Assembly: GCA_947625355.1 (NCBI GenBank)
Contig: CANQOA010000001.1
Coordinates: 62,001-126,000 of the forward strand
Direction of reading: 5' to 3'
From: an uncultured Oscillospiraceae bacterium
Lineage (GTDB): Bacteria; Bacillota; Clostridia; Oscillospirales; Oscillospiraceae
Length of the DNA stretch: 64,000 nucleotides
A program made the translations under genes and the position numbers. The notes under the pieces were generated by a model. The model made no database searches, was not told the DNA's origin, and was given only the letters and a program-made list of their open reading frames with translations. Shown piece by piece: positions 53,171 to 62,647 of this stretch; position 1 is the first letter of the stretch; each line of letters opens with the position of its first letter.

Positions 53171-54526
53171 ATGCGCGGGCCAAGCAACGCGGCGCTGTTC
53201 CGCTGGAGCGTGATCCTGGTCATCCTGCTGTGCCTGACCGTCGCCGTGGGCGGGACCTCCGCCCGGGCGGACATCTGCGAGGGCGCCGGCACCGTGACCG
53301 CGTCGGCGCTGAATCTGCGCAGCGAACCCTCCACCTCCAGTTCGATCCTGACTACCCTGCCCCGCGGCGCCGTCGTGCTCATCACCGGGGACACAGACGG
53401 GTGGTATAAGATCTGGTACCGGGGCGAGTCCGGCTATGTGAGCAAGAGCTACATCAGCTTCGCGCTCCAGGCGGACAGCGACTTCGGCACCGGCACCGTC
53501 ACCGGCTCCGGCGTGAACGTGCGCTCCGGACCCAGCACCGCCTATTCCGCGGTGGGCACGGCCAGCGAGGGAGATACCATGTCCGTCACCGGCGTGTCCG
53601 GCGGCTGGTTCAAGGTGCGCTACAAGGACGCCGACGCCTATCTTTACAGCGACTACATGTCCGTTTCCTGGCTCACCGGCGGCAGCACCGCCCCCGAGGC
53701 TCCGTCGCCGTCCCCCTCCGGGACCGCCGGGGTCATCACCGGCAACTACGTGCGCATGCGCTCCGGGCCCGGCACCGGCTATTCCGTCCTGGGTACATAC
53801 AACAGCGGCACCAAGATGACCATCACCGGCTCCTCCGGCGACTGGTATGCCGTCAGCTGCAACGGCCTTCAGGGCTATGTGTACAAGCAGTACCTCAGCC
53901 AGTCCGGCGTCACGGCCGACGTGGAGGAAATGGACGACGTCTCCGCCGTGACCACCACCGGGGTGAATCTGCGGGAGGGCCCCTCTACGGCCTATGCCAG
54001 CAAGCGGCTCCTGGCCGCCGGCAGCTATGTCACCATCACCGGCAAGTCCGGCCAGTGGTACCGGGTCGATTACGGCGGCATCACCGGTTACATCTACCAG
54101 GACTATCTGTCCACCTCCTACAGCGACGATGACGGCCGGTCCCTGGCGCCCTCCACCGCGGGCGGGAAGATCGTGGCCGAGGCCAAGAAGTATCAGGGCG
54201 TGCGCTATGTCTACGGCGGCGCCAGCCCCTCCGGCTTCGACTGCTCCGGCTTCGTCTATTACGTGTACAAGCAGTGCGGCTATTCCATCACCCGCACCGC
54301 CACCTCCCAGAGCTACGACGGCGTGAAGGTGGCCCGGGGCGATATGGTCCCCGGCGACATCATCATCTTCCTCAACGGCGCGAAGAGCGCCATCGGCCAT
54401 GCCGGCATCTATATCGGCAACGGCCAGTTCATCCACGCTTCCTCCGGCTCCGGACGGGTCGTCATCTCTTCCCTGTCCAGCAGCTACTACGACACCCGGT
54501 TCTATACGGCCCGCCGGGTGGCGTGA
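53171..54526 (+). CDS. SH3-domain NlpC/P60 cell-wall hydrolase
   Basis: The 451-aa secreted protein has a signal peptide (VILVILLCLTVAVGGTSARA) and four bacterial SH3 repeats (about 38-95, 112-165, 190-245, 260-318), each with an ALNLRSEPSTSS- or VRSGPSTAYS-like start. The C-terminal C40 peptidase domain has Cys358 in GFDCSGFVYY and His410 in GHAGIYIG. It cleaves peptide stems of peptidoglycan in this family. It probably acts with the PBP1A encoded just upstream. Confidence 0.92.
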   Translation: MRGPSNAALFRWSVILVILLCLTVAVGGTSARADICEGAGTVTASALNLRSEPSTSSSILTTLPRGAVVLITGDTDGWYKIWYRGESGYVSKSYISFALQADSDFGTGTVTGSGVNVRSGPSTAYSAVGTASEGDTMSVTGVSGGWFKVRYKDADAYLYSDYMSVSWLTGGSTAPEAPSPSPSGTAGVITGNYVRMRSGPGTGYSVLGTYNSGTKMTITGSSGDWYAVSCNGLQGYVYKQYLSQSGVTADVEEMDDVSAVTTTGVNLREGPSTAYASKRLLAAGSYVTITGKSGQWYRVDYGGITGYIYQDYLSTSYSDDDGRSLAPSTAGGKIVAEAKKYQGVRYVYGGASPSGFDCSGFVYYVYKQCGYSITRTATSQSYDGVKVARGDMVPGDIIIFLNGAKSAIGHAGIYIGNGQFIHASSGSGRVVISSLSSSYYDTRFYTARRVA

Positions 54527-54540
54527 AAAAACGACAAAAG

Positions 54541-54573
54541 AAAGCCCCGGAGAGCATGTCTCCGGGGCTTTTC
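54541..54573. terminator. Bidirectional terminator
   Basis: AAAGCCCCGGAGA/TCTCCGGGGCTTT forms a 13-bp stem between the converging NlpC and DegV genes. Confidence 0.85.
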
Positions 54574-54588
54574 GCGTCGTATTTCGGT

Positions 54589-55443
54589 CTACCGCCGGGG
54601 GCCGTAGAAGAACAGAGCCACGGTGCCGGGCCCCACGTGGGAGCCGGTGACGGGCTCGTAGCACACCGTCAGGATCTGGCCGGTGCAGCCGGCGGCCCGC
54701 AGCTTTTCCACCACCAGGGCCGTGTCCTTGGGGCTGTCGCAGTGGGCCAGGCCCACCGGGGCGGACAGGTCCGTGCAGAACTCCTTGTATTTGGCGGCCA
54801 GGGTGTCCAGGGAACGGCGCCGGCCCACGTTCATGTGCCGCAGCACGATGTGCCCCTCCGCGTCGCCGAAGAGCACCGGCTTGACGTTGAGCATGTTGCC
54901 CACCACCGCCACGGCGCCATGCAGCCGCCCGCCGCGCCGCAGGTACTCCAGGTCCTCCACGGTGAATATCTGGTACATATGGTCGCTCCGCTCCCGCGCC
55001 GCGGCCACGGCCTCGTCAAAGGAGCCGCCCCTCTCCCGGACGTCGGCGGCGTACAGCGCCTCCAGCCCCTCGCCCAGAGAGGCGGCCCTGGTATCGATCA
55101 CCACGGCCCTCCGGCCGGGGTACTTCTCCTCCATCTCCGCCGCCACGGAGGTGGCCAGGCCCACCGTGCCGCTGATGCCGCTGGACATACCGATATAGAC
55201 CAGATCCTCGCCCCGCTGCAGCACCGGCTCGAACATCTCCATGAACACCGCCGGGGACGGCATGGAGGTGCTGGTCTTGGCGCCCGCCCGCATGGCGGCG
55301 TAAAAGGCCGGACCGTCGAAGCCCTTGGATACGTCCAGCACCTCGCCGTCTATGGTGCAGCGGATGGGGATCACGCCGATGGAATACCGGTCCACCAGCT
55401 CCTGGGGCAGATTGGCGGCCAGGTCCGTAAAGATCTGATACAT
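54589..55443 (-). CDS. DegV family fatty-acid-binding protein
   Basis: The 284-aa protein of the DegV fold binds fatty acids; FakB proteins of this family present them to the kinase FakA. Seen are FTDLAANLPQEL, the AGAKTSTSMPSPAVFMEMF segment and MSSGISGTVGLATSV, with Thr/Ser and Gly positions typical of the ligand pocket. RRGGRLHGAVAVVGNMLNVKPVL is the conserved second half. ATG at 55443 follows GCAGGAGG. No fakA lies nearby. Confidence 0.88.
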   Translation of the reverse strand: MYQIFTDLAANLPQELVDRYSIGVIPIRCTIDGEVLDVSKGFDGPAFYAAMRAGAKTSTSMPSPAVFMEMFEPVLQRGEDLVYIGMSSGISGTVGLATSVAAEMEEKYPGRRAVVIDTRAASLGEGLEALYAADVRERGGSFDEAVAAARERSDHMYQIFTVEDLEYLRRGGRLHGAVAVVGNMLNVKPVLFGDAEGHIVLRHMNVGRRRSLDTLAAKYKEFCTDLSAPVGLAHCDSPKDTALVVEKLRAAGCTGQILTVCYEPVTGSHVGPGTVALFFYGPRR

Positions 55444-55600
55444 GGTGTACCTCCTGCGAGCTTTCATGTTTTCAGCATACCCCGGGAGCGGAAAAACCGC
55501 AACCTCCTGTTCCGTCCCCCGGTCACCCCACCTGTAGAATGGCTCTCTCCGAATCGTAGAATCCCGCTGTTTGCAAGGCTTTGCGCGGTAGAAGAAAGGA

Positions 55601-55630
55601 AAGGCCCCTCCCGGAGGAGGGGCCTTTTGG
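55601..55630 (-). terminator. Terminator of the 69-residue gene
   Basis: AAGGCCCCTCC-CGGA-GGAGGGGCCTT forms an 11-bp stem just past the minus-strand stop. Confidence 0.7.
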
Positions 55631-55641
55631 CGGATCGGTCC

Positions 55642-55851
55642 TCAGCTCAACTGACTGGGGTCCATCCCCACCAGGGAGTCCACGTAGGAGCGCATCTCCG
55701 CCCGGGACCGGATGCGGTGGGTCTTTTTCAGGACCTGCTCCCGCTGCTCCGGGCTCAGGCCGGAGAACACGTCCATGGCGTCCGGGTTCTGGGCCAGGGC
55801 CATGCCAAAGCCCATGGGGATGCCCGGTCCGTCCACAAAATTGTCCTTCAT
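55642..55851 (-). CDS. Small protein of unknown function (69 aa)
   Basis: This short protein contains GIPMGFGMALAQNPDAMDVF and a helical part LSPEQREQVLKKTHRIRSRAEMRSYVDSL. It resembles unnamed small Clostridial proteins. The ribosome binding site is weak (GGTGATGAAACG). It is 48 bases downstream of nfo on the same strand and ends at a terminator, so it may be the last gene of the csaB-S9-nfo operon. Confidence 0.55.
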   Translation of the reverse strand: MKDNFVDGPGIPMGFGMALAQNPDAMDVFSGLSPEQREQVLKKTHRIRSRAEMRSYVDSLVGMDPSQLS

Positions 55852-55899
55852 CGTTTCATCACCGGCTATAGTCTTTCCGGCGAAGGGCGCAAGTATGTA

Positions 55900-56730
55900 T
55901 CAGCCGTGGAGCTGCCGCACCAGGGCGATCTCGGCGGCGTAGCCGGCCTCGTCGTTGGGGGTCTCCAGGATGAAGGGCAGCTTTTCCAGCGCGGGATGGG
56001 TGACGATGCGGCGGATGGCCTCCAGGGGCAGCTTCCCGTCCGGGAGCTTTTCGTGCCGGTCCTTGGCCGCGCCCAGGTCGTTTTTCGTGTTGTTCAGATG
56101 CACCGCCTTCAGCCGGTCCAGGCCCACGGCCTTGTCGAAGGCCGTCAGCACCCCGTCCAGGTCGTTCACGATGTCGTAGCCCGCGTCCCAGACGTGGCAG
56201 GTGTCCAGGCACACCCCCAGCTTGTCGGAGAGCGTCACCCGGTCCATGACGGCCCGCAGCTCCTCAAAGCGGCCGCCCACCTCGCTGCCCTTGCCGGCCA
56301 TGGTCTCCAGCAGCACCGTGGTGGTCATCCCGGGGAAGAGCACCTGGTTCAATACCTCCGCGATCTTGGCGATGCCCACCTCCAGGCCCTGGCCCACGTG
56401 GCTCCCAGGGTGGAAGTTGTAGTACTGCCCCGGCGTGTATTCCATACGCCGGAGGTCGTCGGAAAAGGCGGTCAGGGCGAATTCGCGCACGTTCTCCTTT
56501 TCCGCGCAGGGGTTCAGGGTATAGGGCGCGTGGGCCACGATGCGGTCGATGTCCTTTTCCCGGCAGAAGGTCCGGAAAGCGTCCACGTCGGCCTGGTCGA
56601 TGTCCTTGGCCGCGCCGCCCCGGGGATTGCGGGTGAAAAACGCGAAGGTATTGCCGCCCAGGGCGTCGATGCGCTTGCCCATGGCGAGATAGCCGCCGCT
56701 GGCGGAGATATGGCATCCGATACGGAACAT
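55900..56730 (-). CDS. nfo: Endonuclease IV (deoxyribonuclease IV)
   Basis: This 276-aa zinc-dependent AP endonuclease of base-excision repair shows HISASGGY, VAHAPYTLNPCAE, NFHPGSHVGQG, LLETMAGKGSEVG, LGVCLDTCHVWDAGYD, HLNNTKNDLGAAKDRHE and FILETPN. Together these supply the His/Asp/Glu metal ligands of the family. ATG at 56730 follows AAAGGAG. The gene starts 13 bases after the S9 peptidase stop, so it is co-transcribed. Confidence 0.95.
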   Translation of the reverse strand: MFRIGCHISASGGYLAMGKRIDALGGNTFAFFTRNPRGGAAKDIDQADVDAFRTFCREKDIDRIVAHAPYTLNPCAEKENVREFALTAFSDDLRRMEYTPGQYYNFHPGSHVGQGLEVGIAKIAEVLNQVLFPGMTTTVLLETMAGKGSEVGGRFEELRAVMDRVTLSDKLGVCLDTCHVWDAGYDIVNDLDGVLTAFDKAVGLDRLKAVHLNNTKNDLGAAKDRHEKLPDGKLPLEAIRRIVTHPALEKLPFILETPNDEAGYAAEIALVRQLHG

Positions 56731-56743
56731 ACGCGCGCTCCTT

Positions 56744-58741
56744 TCACTTGCAGTACTTGTCCATCCAGGCGAGGATCTCGTTCATCCTGGAGATGCGGTT
56801 TTTCGGCTTGCCGGAGCGGCTGAGCTCGTGGTTCTCCCCCCGGAACAGGCAGAGCTTCGTCTCCACGCCCGCCTTTTTCAGCGCCGTGAACATGGCCAGC
56901 CCCTCGCTCATCCAGCAGCGGAAATCGTTGTCCGAGTGGATGAACAGCGTGGGCGTATGGCAGTTTTTGGCGTACCGCAGGGGCGAGTGGGACCAGAGCT
57001 TCTCCGCGTCGGTGTCGGTGGTGGCCCGCATCTGGCCCTTGGCGAAGCGCAGGCCGATGTCGGTGGTGTACTCAAAGGTGGTCCAGTTGGCGATGGACCG
57101 CTGGCTGGCCGCGGCGGCGAACCGGTCCGTGTGGCCGATGATCCAGTTGGTCATGAACCCGCCGTAGCTGCCGCCGGTGACGCCCACCCTGGCCGGGTCC
57201 ACCTCCGGATACTGGGAGAGCATCTCGTCCAAAAACGCCATGATGTCCTCATAGTCGATGGAGCCGTATTTGCCGGAGATGAAGCCGAATTCGTTGCCCC
57301 GGCCGTCGGAGCCCCGGGGGTTGCAGTAAAAGACGAAATAGCCCGCGTTGGCCCAGACCTGCATCTCGTGATGGAACACGTCTCCAAACACGGTCCGGGG
57401 CCCGCCGTGGATATGCAGGATGGCCGGGTAGCGCCGTCCGGGCTCCCAATCCACCGGCCGCATGGCCCAGCCGTGGATGACATAGCCGTCCCGGTCCGTG
57501 AAGGTGTGCATCCGGGGCGGGGCGTATGTATAGTCCTCCGTCCGGGAGAAATGGGTCAGCCGCCGGCCGTCCCCGCCGTAGAGCTCGCACAGCTCGCCCC
57601 CATAGAGCCCGCAGTAGACCAGGCTCCCCTCCCGGACGTCGAAGCTGTCGCAGCTCCCGGCCGGGGTGAGGGGCGGGGAGACGCGGCCGTCCCGGTCGAT
57701 GGTGCGCAGGAAGGTGCTGTCATCGACGGTGGTGAGGAAATAGAACTTGTCCCCATCGGCCTTGGCGCCCCAGCCGCCGCCCAGCCGGGCGTCGGAGCCC
57801 ACGGTGCCATAGCCGGCCGACGCCTCGTAACGGGCCAGCAGCGTCCGCTCGCCCGTGGCCGGGTCCATGAGGAAAAAGTCCGGATACTGATCGTCCTCAT
57901 AGGTCATGCCCGAGCCGTCCGGCACGGGCAGCTTCCCGTCGGTCATGGCCAGCAGCAGCTTTCCGTCCCAAAAGCCCAGCAGGTCCCCGCCCATGACGTC
58001 CGGCTCCATCAGGCACCGGGTCCCGCCGCCGGCCAGATCGTGGACATAGACGCCGGAATAGCCGTCGTTGCGGTGGGAGACAGGACTGCCGGTGAAGGCC
58101 ACCAGGCCCCCCTCCCAGTCAAAGCCGTCGCAGTTGAAGTCCGCGTCCGTGATGGGCGTGAGCGTCCCGGCGGACGCGTCGAACAGGCCCAGCCGGTCCC
58201 GCTTGCCGCTGATGATGTGCCGGCCGTTGAACCAGAAGGGATAGTCCTCCAGCACATAATAGGCCGGGTCCCTGACGTCGGCCAGGGCCTTGTCCCGCGC
58301 CGGGCCCTCCAGGGCGGCCAGCGCGTCCATGCGTGTGTCGTGGGTATAATGGCACAGATACTTCCCTCCGCCGATGTCCCGGATGGCGCCCACCGCCTCC
58401 GGGATGGCAAAGGCCCGGCGGGCCTCGCCGCCGCGGGGGTCGATCTCATAGTAGACGGTCAGGGGCTCTCCGGCGTCGGCGCGTTTTTTGTCCGCCCCGT
58501 CCCGCAGGGCGGGGAAGCGCACGGTGTTCCTCTCCGTCCAGACGAAGCTCCGCCCGTCCCCGCCGGCGGTGAGCGGCCGGGGCTCGGCTCCCTCCTGCGC
58601 CAGCCAGATGTCCCCCTTGTAGCCGTTGGCCTCCTCATCCGCCCAGGAGACCACAAAAGCGGTCATGGTCCCGTCCGGGGATATGGACGGGGCGCTGACG
58701 AAGCGCATCTCATACAGCGTTTCCGGCACGATCTTTTTCAT
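56744..58741 (-). CDS. S9 family serine peptidase (acylaminoacyl/prolyl oligopeptidase-like)
   Basis: The 665-aa cytoplasmic peptidase has an N-terminal beta-propeller region (about 1-400) with PD40-like SPDGTMTAFVVSW. The C-terminal alpha/beta-hydrolase has the nucleophile in GVTGGSYGGFMTNW, Asp in HSDNDFRCWMSEG and His in RGENHELSRSG. It removes blocked or free residues from short peptides in this family. ATG at 58741 follows AAAGGAGCCGTACC. It is the middle gene of csaB-S9-nfo. Confidence 0.92.
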   Translation of the reverse strand: MKKIVPETLYEMRFVSAPSISPDGTMTAFVVSWADEEANGYKGDIWLAQEGAEPRPLTAGGDGRSFVWTERNTVRFPALRDGADKKRADAGEPLTVYYEIDPRGGEARRAFAIPEAVGAIRDIGGGKYLCHYTHDTRMDALAALEGPARDKALADVRDPAYYVLEDYPFWFNGRHIISGKRDRLGLFDASAGTLTPITDADFNCDGFDWEGGLVAFTGSPVSHRNDGYSGVYVHDLAGGGTRCLMEPDVMGGDLLGFWDGKLLLAMTDGKLPVPDGSGMTYEDDQYPDFFLMDPATGERTLLARYEASAGYGTVGSDARLGGGWGAKADGDKFYFLTTVDDSTFLRTIDRDGRVSPPLTPAGSCDSFDVREGSLVYCGLYGGELCELYGGDGRRLTHFSRTEDYTYAPPRMHTFTDRDGYVIHGWAMRPVDWEPGRRYPAILHIHGGPRTVFGDVFHHEMQVWANAGYFVFYCNPRGSDGRGNEFGFISGKYGSIDYEDIMAFLDEMLSQYPEVDPARVGVTGGSYGGFMTNWIIGHTDRFAAAASQRSIANWTTFEYTTDIGLRFAKGQMRATTDTDAEKLWSHSPLRYAKNCHTPTLFIHSDNDFRCWMSEGLAMFTALKKAGVETKLCLFRGENHELSRSGKPKNRISRMNEILAWMDKYCK

Positions 58742-58765
58742 ACGGTACGGCTCCTTTTCTTTCTC

Positions 58766-59824
58766 TTATTCTCCCGCCAGAAGCTGGGCGGCGGCGTTGA
58801 TATTCGTCTGTTCCCGCGCCCGAAGGGTACGGGCCGCGGCGGACAGGTGCTCCCCGTCCAAATGCATGGCCAGATCGATCAGCTCCTGCAGATCGTCCCC
58901 CGTCACATCCTCCAGCGCGATCATGGGCAGCCCCGCCTCCGTGCAGAAGGCGTCCACCTTGGGGTCATAGCTGACCCCCGCGGCGGGGGCCCCGCCGGTG
59001 AGGGCGAAGATCAGCCCATGCAGGCGCATGGACACCACCAGGCTCATCCGCCCGGCCCGTTTTGCGTCGGCGGACACGGTATAGGGCACGCCGTCCAGCA
59101 GCGCGCACACGTCGCCGATCACCCGGCGGTCCTCCGGCGCCAGGCAGAGGAACACCGGCGGCAGATGGTACCGCTCCCAGACGTATCGCGCCGCCTGGGC
59201 AAAGTCGGGCACATGGCTCCACACCTCCGGCCAGTGCCGGAGGACGAACCCGGCCTTCCGCTCCCGCTCCGCCGGCGCCGCCTCGGCACCCAGGACCGGG
59301 TCGGCGGCCAGCAGCCGCTTGGATCCCCGCACGCCCCAGCTCTTCAGCACGGCCAGGCTCGCCCCGTCCCGGACGGTGATCACGTCCGCATAGCGGTTGA
59401 GCGTGTTGGCCGTCCACATCTGCTCCCGGTCATGGAGGATGGGCCCCGCGCCGACGCCGTAAAGCTGGGTGGCGCAGCCCATGGCCTTGGCCGCGCGCAG
59501 CAGCGCCAGATAGTACCACAGGCTCCTGCGGCTGGTCACGTCCTGCAAAAGCCCGCCGCCGCCCAGGATGAAGAGCCTCGACCGGCCCATGGCCCGCAGC
59601 CACCCGATCGCGTTCATCCGCCCCACGGCAGCCGCGCCGCAGGCGCGGGCCACCCGCTTGGGATGGCGGCAGACCACCGTGATGGGCAGTTCCCGGTCCA
59701 ATCGGCGCAGCGAAGCCGTGACGGCGGCCAAAATGGCGTCGTCGCCGGCGTTGGACATGCCATAGGCCCCGCATATGACCACGCCCTTCCGGGCGTCGAA
59801 GGGCAGTCGGAAGAGGTTTTTCAT
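58766..59824 (-). CDS. csaB: Polysaccharide pyruvyl transferase CsaB
   Basis: This 352-aa enzyme transfers pyruvate from PEP onto secondary cell-wall polysaccharide, creating the docking site for SLH-domain surface proteins. Motifs are CGAYGMSNAGDDAIL, LGGGGLLQDVTSRRSLWYY, LYGVGAGPI and VVSMRLHGLIFALTGG. ATG at 59824 follows AAGAGGAGC. It is the first gene of a three- or four-gene operon. Its presence implies S-layer or SLH proteins elsewhere in the genome. Confidence 0.92.
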   Translation of the reverse strand: MKNLFRLPFDARKGVVICGAYGMSNAGDDAILAAVTASLRRLDRELPITVVCRHPKRVARACGAAAVGRMNAIGWLRAMGRSRLFILGGGGLLQDVTSRRSLWYYLALLRAAKAMGCATQLYGVGAGPILHDREQMWTANTLNRYADVITVRDGASLAVLKSWGVRGSKRLLAADPVLGAEAAPAERERKAGFVLRHWPEVWSHVPDFAQAARYVWERYHLPPVFLCLAPEDRRVIGDVCALLDGVPYTVSADAKRAGRMSLVVSMRLHGLIFALTGGAPAAGVSYDPKVDAFCTEAGLPMIALEDVTGDDLQELIDLAMHLDGEHLSAAARTLRAREQTNINAAAQLLAGE

Positions 59825-60013
59825 GGCGCGCTCCTCTTGTAAAAAGCTCTCAGGGGATCGAGACGCGTGATGGGGAGATGTCGGAGTGGGTGACTTATAT
59901 TATTATAGCGCGTTTTTCCCGGCGGGACAAGACGGCGGGCGCATGTTCTTCCTCTTGTGAAAGGTCCGCGATGGGTGTAAAATGGGGCCAGAACGATCGC
60001 AAGAGGGGATACC

Positions 60014-61165
60014 ATGACCAAGCTCTATCTTATCCGCCACGCCGAGGCGGAGGGAAACCTGTACCGCCGCGCCCAGGGCCAGTACGACGCCAACATTACC
60101 CTGCTGGGCCGCCGGCAGATGGCCGCCCTGGCGGAACGGTTCCGGGAGGTACATCTCGACGCGCTGTGGGCCAGCGACCTGATCCGCACCCAGTCCACCG
60201 CCAGCGCCCTTTTGAAATACCATCCCGATCTGACCCTGCATACAGACCCCGCCCTGCGGGAGGTGGACGTGGGCTGCTGGGAGGACCATGCCTGGGCGGA
60301 GATCAGCGCCAAGTACCCGGAGCAGCACTGGCTGTTCACCCATGACCCGGCAAAGTGGCATGTGCCCGGCAGCGAGGATTACGAGGCCGTGTGGCGGCGG
60401 GTGCGGGGGGCGCTGCTGGCTCTGGCGGACGCCTATCCCGGCAAGACCGTGGCGGTGGTGAGCCACGCCTTCGCCATCCGCGCGGCAGCCGCCCACCTGA
60501 TGGGCAAGGGCTTTGCGGAGATCCCCTACGGGGACAATACCGCCGTCACCACCCTGGAGGCGGAGGACGGCGCGCTCTCCCTTTTGAGCTACGCCGACGC
60601 GTCCCACCTGGGGACGCTGAGCACCTTTGCCCACCAGGGGCTGGCCGGCGACCACCTGGCCCGGAAGGCGGACGGCATGCCCGTGCCCATGTCCATGCCG
60701 GAGGAGCGGGAGCTCTATACCCGCTGCTACAGCGAGACATGGCTGGCCAGCCACGGGAACCTGAAGGGCTTCGCCCCCCAGCTCTATCTGGCCTCCGCCG
60801 TCCAGCGGGCAAAGGAGGACCCCCAATGCCTGGTGAAGCTGCTGTACGCCGACGCCCTGGCGGGGATCATCGAGCTGGACCCGGAGCGGGGCGCTGAGGA
60901 CGGCGCCGGCTGGATCAGCCTCATCTGGGTGGAGCGGGACATGCGCGGCCGCCGGTTCGGCTCCCAGCTGATCGGCCACGCGGTGAGCTATTTCCGGCGC
61001 CTGGACCGGACCTCCATCCGTCTGCATGTGTCCCAGACCAACGCCGCCGCCCTCGCGTTTTATGACGCGCTGGGCTTCCGCGTGCTGGACACGGCCCAGG
61101 GCGTGGGCGGGCCCCAATATCTGATGGGGATGGACATCCGCCGGAAGGTGTGGTTTTTGCCGTGA
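60014..61165 (+). CDS. Histidine phosphatase fused to GNAT acetyltransferase
   Basis: The 383-aa two-domain protein begins with a phosphoglycerate-mutase-like histidine phosphatase (about 1-195). It shows the catalytic LIRHAEAEGN with His9, a second Arg in WASDLIRTQSTA, Glu in LREVDVGCWED and the late His in VVSHAFAIR. The C-terminal 150 residues are a GNAT domain (ISLIWVERDMRGRRFGSQLI, then NAAALAFYDALGFRVL). ATG follows AAGAGGGGATACC. The next gene overlaps by 4 bases (GTGA). The substrate of neither domain is known. Confidence 0.88.
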   Translation: MTKLYLIRHAEAEGNLYRRAQGQYDANITLLGRRQMAALAERFREVHLDALWASDLIRTQSTASALLKYHPDLTLHTDPALREVDVGCWEDHAWAEISAKYPEQHWLFTHDPAKWHVPGSEDYEAVWRRVRGALLALADAYPGKTVAVVSHAFAIRAAAAHLMGKGFAEIPYGDNTAVTTLEAEDGALSLLSYADASHLGTLSTFAHQGLAGDHLARKADGMPVPMSMPEERELYTRCYSETWLASHGNLKGFAPQLYLASAVQRAKEDPQCLVKLLYADALAGIIELDPERGAEDGAGWISLIWVERDMRGRRFGSQLIGHAVSYFRRLDRTSIRLHVSQTNAAALAFYDALGFRVLDTAQGVGGPQYLMGMDIRRKVWFLP

Positions 61166-62268
61166 AGCCCGCGCCGCTGCTGATGACGACGCCGCCCACG
61201 GTGGAGCGGCTGCGGCTCGGTCCGGGCCGGCGCATCGCCGCCATCTCGGACGTGCACGGCGAGCTGGACTACTTAAAAGGCCTGCTGGAAAAATGCGCCC
61301 TCCGGCCGGAGGACGTGATCGTGTTCGTGGGGGACCTGCTGGAAAAGGGGCCCGACTCCCTGGGCACGCTCCGGTACGTGATGGAGCTGAGCCGGCAGCG
61401 GGAGGTACACACCGTCTGCGGCAACTGCGATTTCTGGCAGAACTTCTGCGACCTGCCGGACGACCCGGAACAGGACGCGTTCTACCTGCGATACCTGGTG
61501 GGCCGGAACCGGGGCTGGGGCGACGGGCTGATCGCCCAGATGCTCCGGGAGCAGGGCGTGGCCATCGCCCCGGACATGGATCTGGCCGCCGCCAAGGCCG
61601 CCGTGCGGGAGAACTACGGGCAGGAGCTGGACTTTCTCCGGGCCCTGCCCCATATCCTCGAGACGGAGGACTATGTTTTCGTCCACGGGGGCTATGTGCC
61701 GGAGAAGGGCGCATTCGCCTGCATGAAGCTGGACCGATACCGTGCCGTGGCCCGGCCCCACGCCAAGTGGACCGTGGTGGGCCACTGGCCGCTGGTGCTC
61801 TATCATGAGGACGTGGTGGACGCCCGCCCCATCGTGGACGAGGACCTGAAGCTCATCAGCATCGACGGCGGGTGCGTTTTGAAGGACGACGGGCAGCTCA
61901 ACGCCTTTTTCCTGCCGGACATGACCTGGACGAGCTATGACCGCTTCCCTGTGGCGCGCGTCAAAACGGACCAGGCGGCAAATCCGCGCCACTGGTACAT
62001 CCGCTATGGCGACAACGCCGTGAAGATCCTCTCGGAGGGGGCGGAGTTCATCCACTGCCGCCATCTGCGCACGGGCTATGAGATGGACGTGCCCGCGGAC
62101 CACATCCTCACCCGGGACGGGGACCGGGCCACGGTCAACGACGTGACCGATTACCGCCTGCCCCTCCGGGCCGGGGACGAGATCTCCGTGGTGCGCCGGA
62201 CCGGCCGGGGGATCATGTGCAAGCGCGGCGGCGTCTCCGGCTGGTACGACGGGGAGCTGGATGAATAA
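61162..62268 (+). CDS. Calcineurin-like metallophosphoesterase
   Basis: The 368-aa protein has metal-binding motifs AAISDVHGELDYL, VFVGDLLEKGPDS, VCGNCDFW, VFVHGGYVPE and VVGHWPLVLYHE. The layout is that of serine/threonine-phosphatase-like or Ap4A-hydrolase-like enzymes with a C-terminal extension of about 110 residues. The start is taken as GTG at 61162, which overlaps the upstream stop in GTGA; the frame opens slightly earlier. Coupling with a phosphatase-GNAT protein suggests a shared pathway, unidentified. Confidence 0.83.
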   Translation: MKPAPLLMTTPPTVERLRLGPGRRIAAISDVHGELDYLKGLLEKCALRPEDVIVFVGDLLEKGPDSLGTLRYVMELSRQREVHTVCGNCDFWQNFCDLPDDPEQDAFYLRYLVGRNRGWGDGLIAQMLREQGVAIAPDMDLAAAKAAVRENYGQELDFLRALPHILETEDYVFVHGGYVPEKGAFACMKLDRYRAVARPHAKWTVVGHWPLVLYHEDVVDARPIVDEDLKLISIDGGCVLKDDGQLNAFFLPDMTWTSYDRFPVARVKTDQAANPRHWYIRYGDNAVKILSEGAEFIHCRHLRTGYEMDVPADHILTRDGDRATVNDVTDYRLPLRAGDEISVVRRTGRGIMCKRGGVSGWYDGELDE

Positions 62269-62282
62269 CGAATAGAGACGGC

Positions 62283-62312
62283 AAAAGCCCCGCTCGGTGA
62301 GCGGGGCTTTTC
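62283..62312. terminator. Bidirectional terminator
   Basis: AAAAGCCCCGCTC/GAGCGGGGCTTTT is a perfect 13-bp stem between the metallophosphatase gene and rpmE. Confidence 0.88.
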
Positions 62313-62325
62313 CAATGCCGGCATC

Positions 62326-62529
62326 TTACTTGGTCAGGCCGTACTTCTTGTTGAACTTGTCCACACGGCCGCTGGTGTCCACCAGCTTCTGCTTGCCGGT
62401 GAAGAACGGGTGGCACTTGGAGCAGATCTCAACGGTGATGTTCTCACGGGTGGAGCCGGTCTCGATCACGTTGCCGCAGGCACAGCGGATGGTGGTCTTG
62501 TAGTACTTGGGATGGATGCCTTCCTTCAT
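62326..62529 (-). CDS. rpmE: 50S ribosomal protein L31, zinc-binding form
   Basis: The 67-aa ribosomal protein begins [12 protein letters not shown] and contains the four zinc ligands Cys16, Cys18, Cys36 and Cys39, then [20 protein letters not shown]. The C+ form is the zinc-replete version. ATG at 62529 follows GAGGTGAACGAC; the frame is open further upstream without meaning. It is monocistronic. Confidence 0.97.
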   Translation of the reverse strand: MKEGIHPKYYKTTIRCACGNVIETGSTRENITVEICSKCHPFFTGKQKLVDTSGRVDKFNKKYGLTK

Positions 62530-62647
62530 GTCGTTCACCTCATATCGAGCTGTCTTGAGTGCGGGCTCCCGCCCGCCGTTACAAGACGCAAATGATATAT
62601 TATCATACGTTTTGGCAAAGCGCAACGTTTTTTTGCGCCGATACCGG

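Noticed and set aside
56828-59842. 1004-codon plus-strand frame over the S9 peptidase and csaB
   Set aside because: It is antisense to two motif-complete genes and its translation is repetitive Gly/Val/Pro/His without any fold signature.
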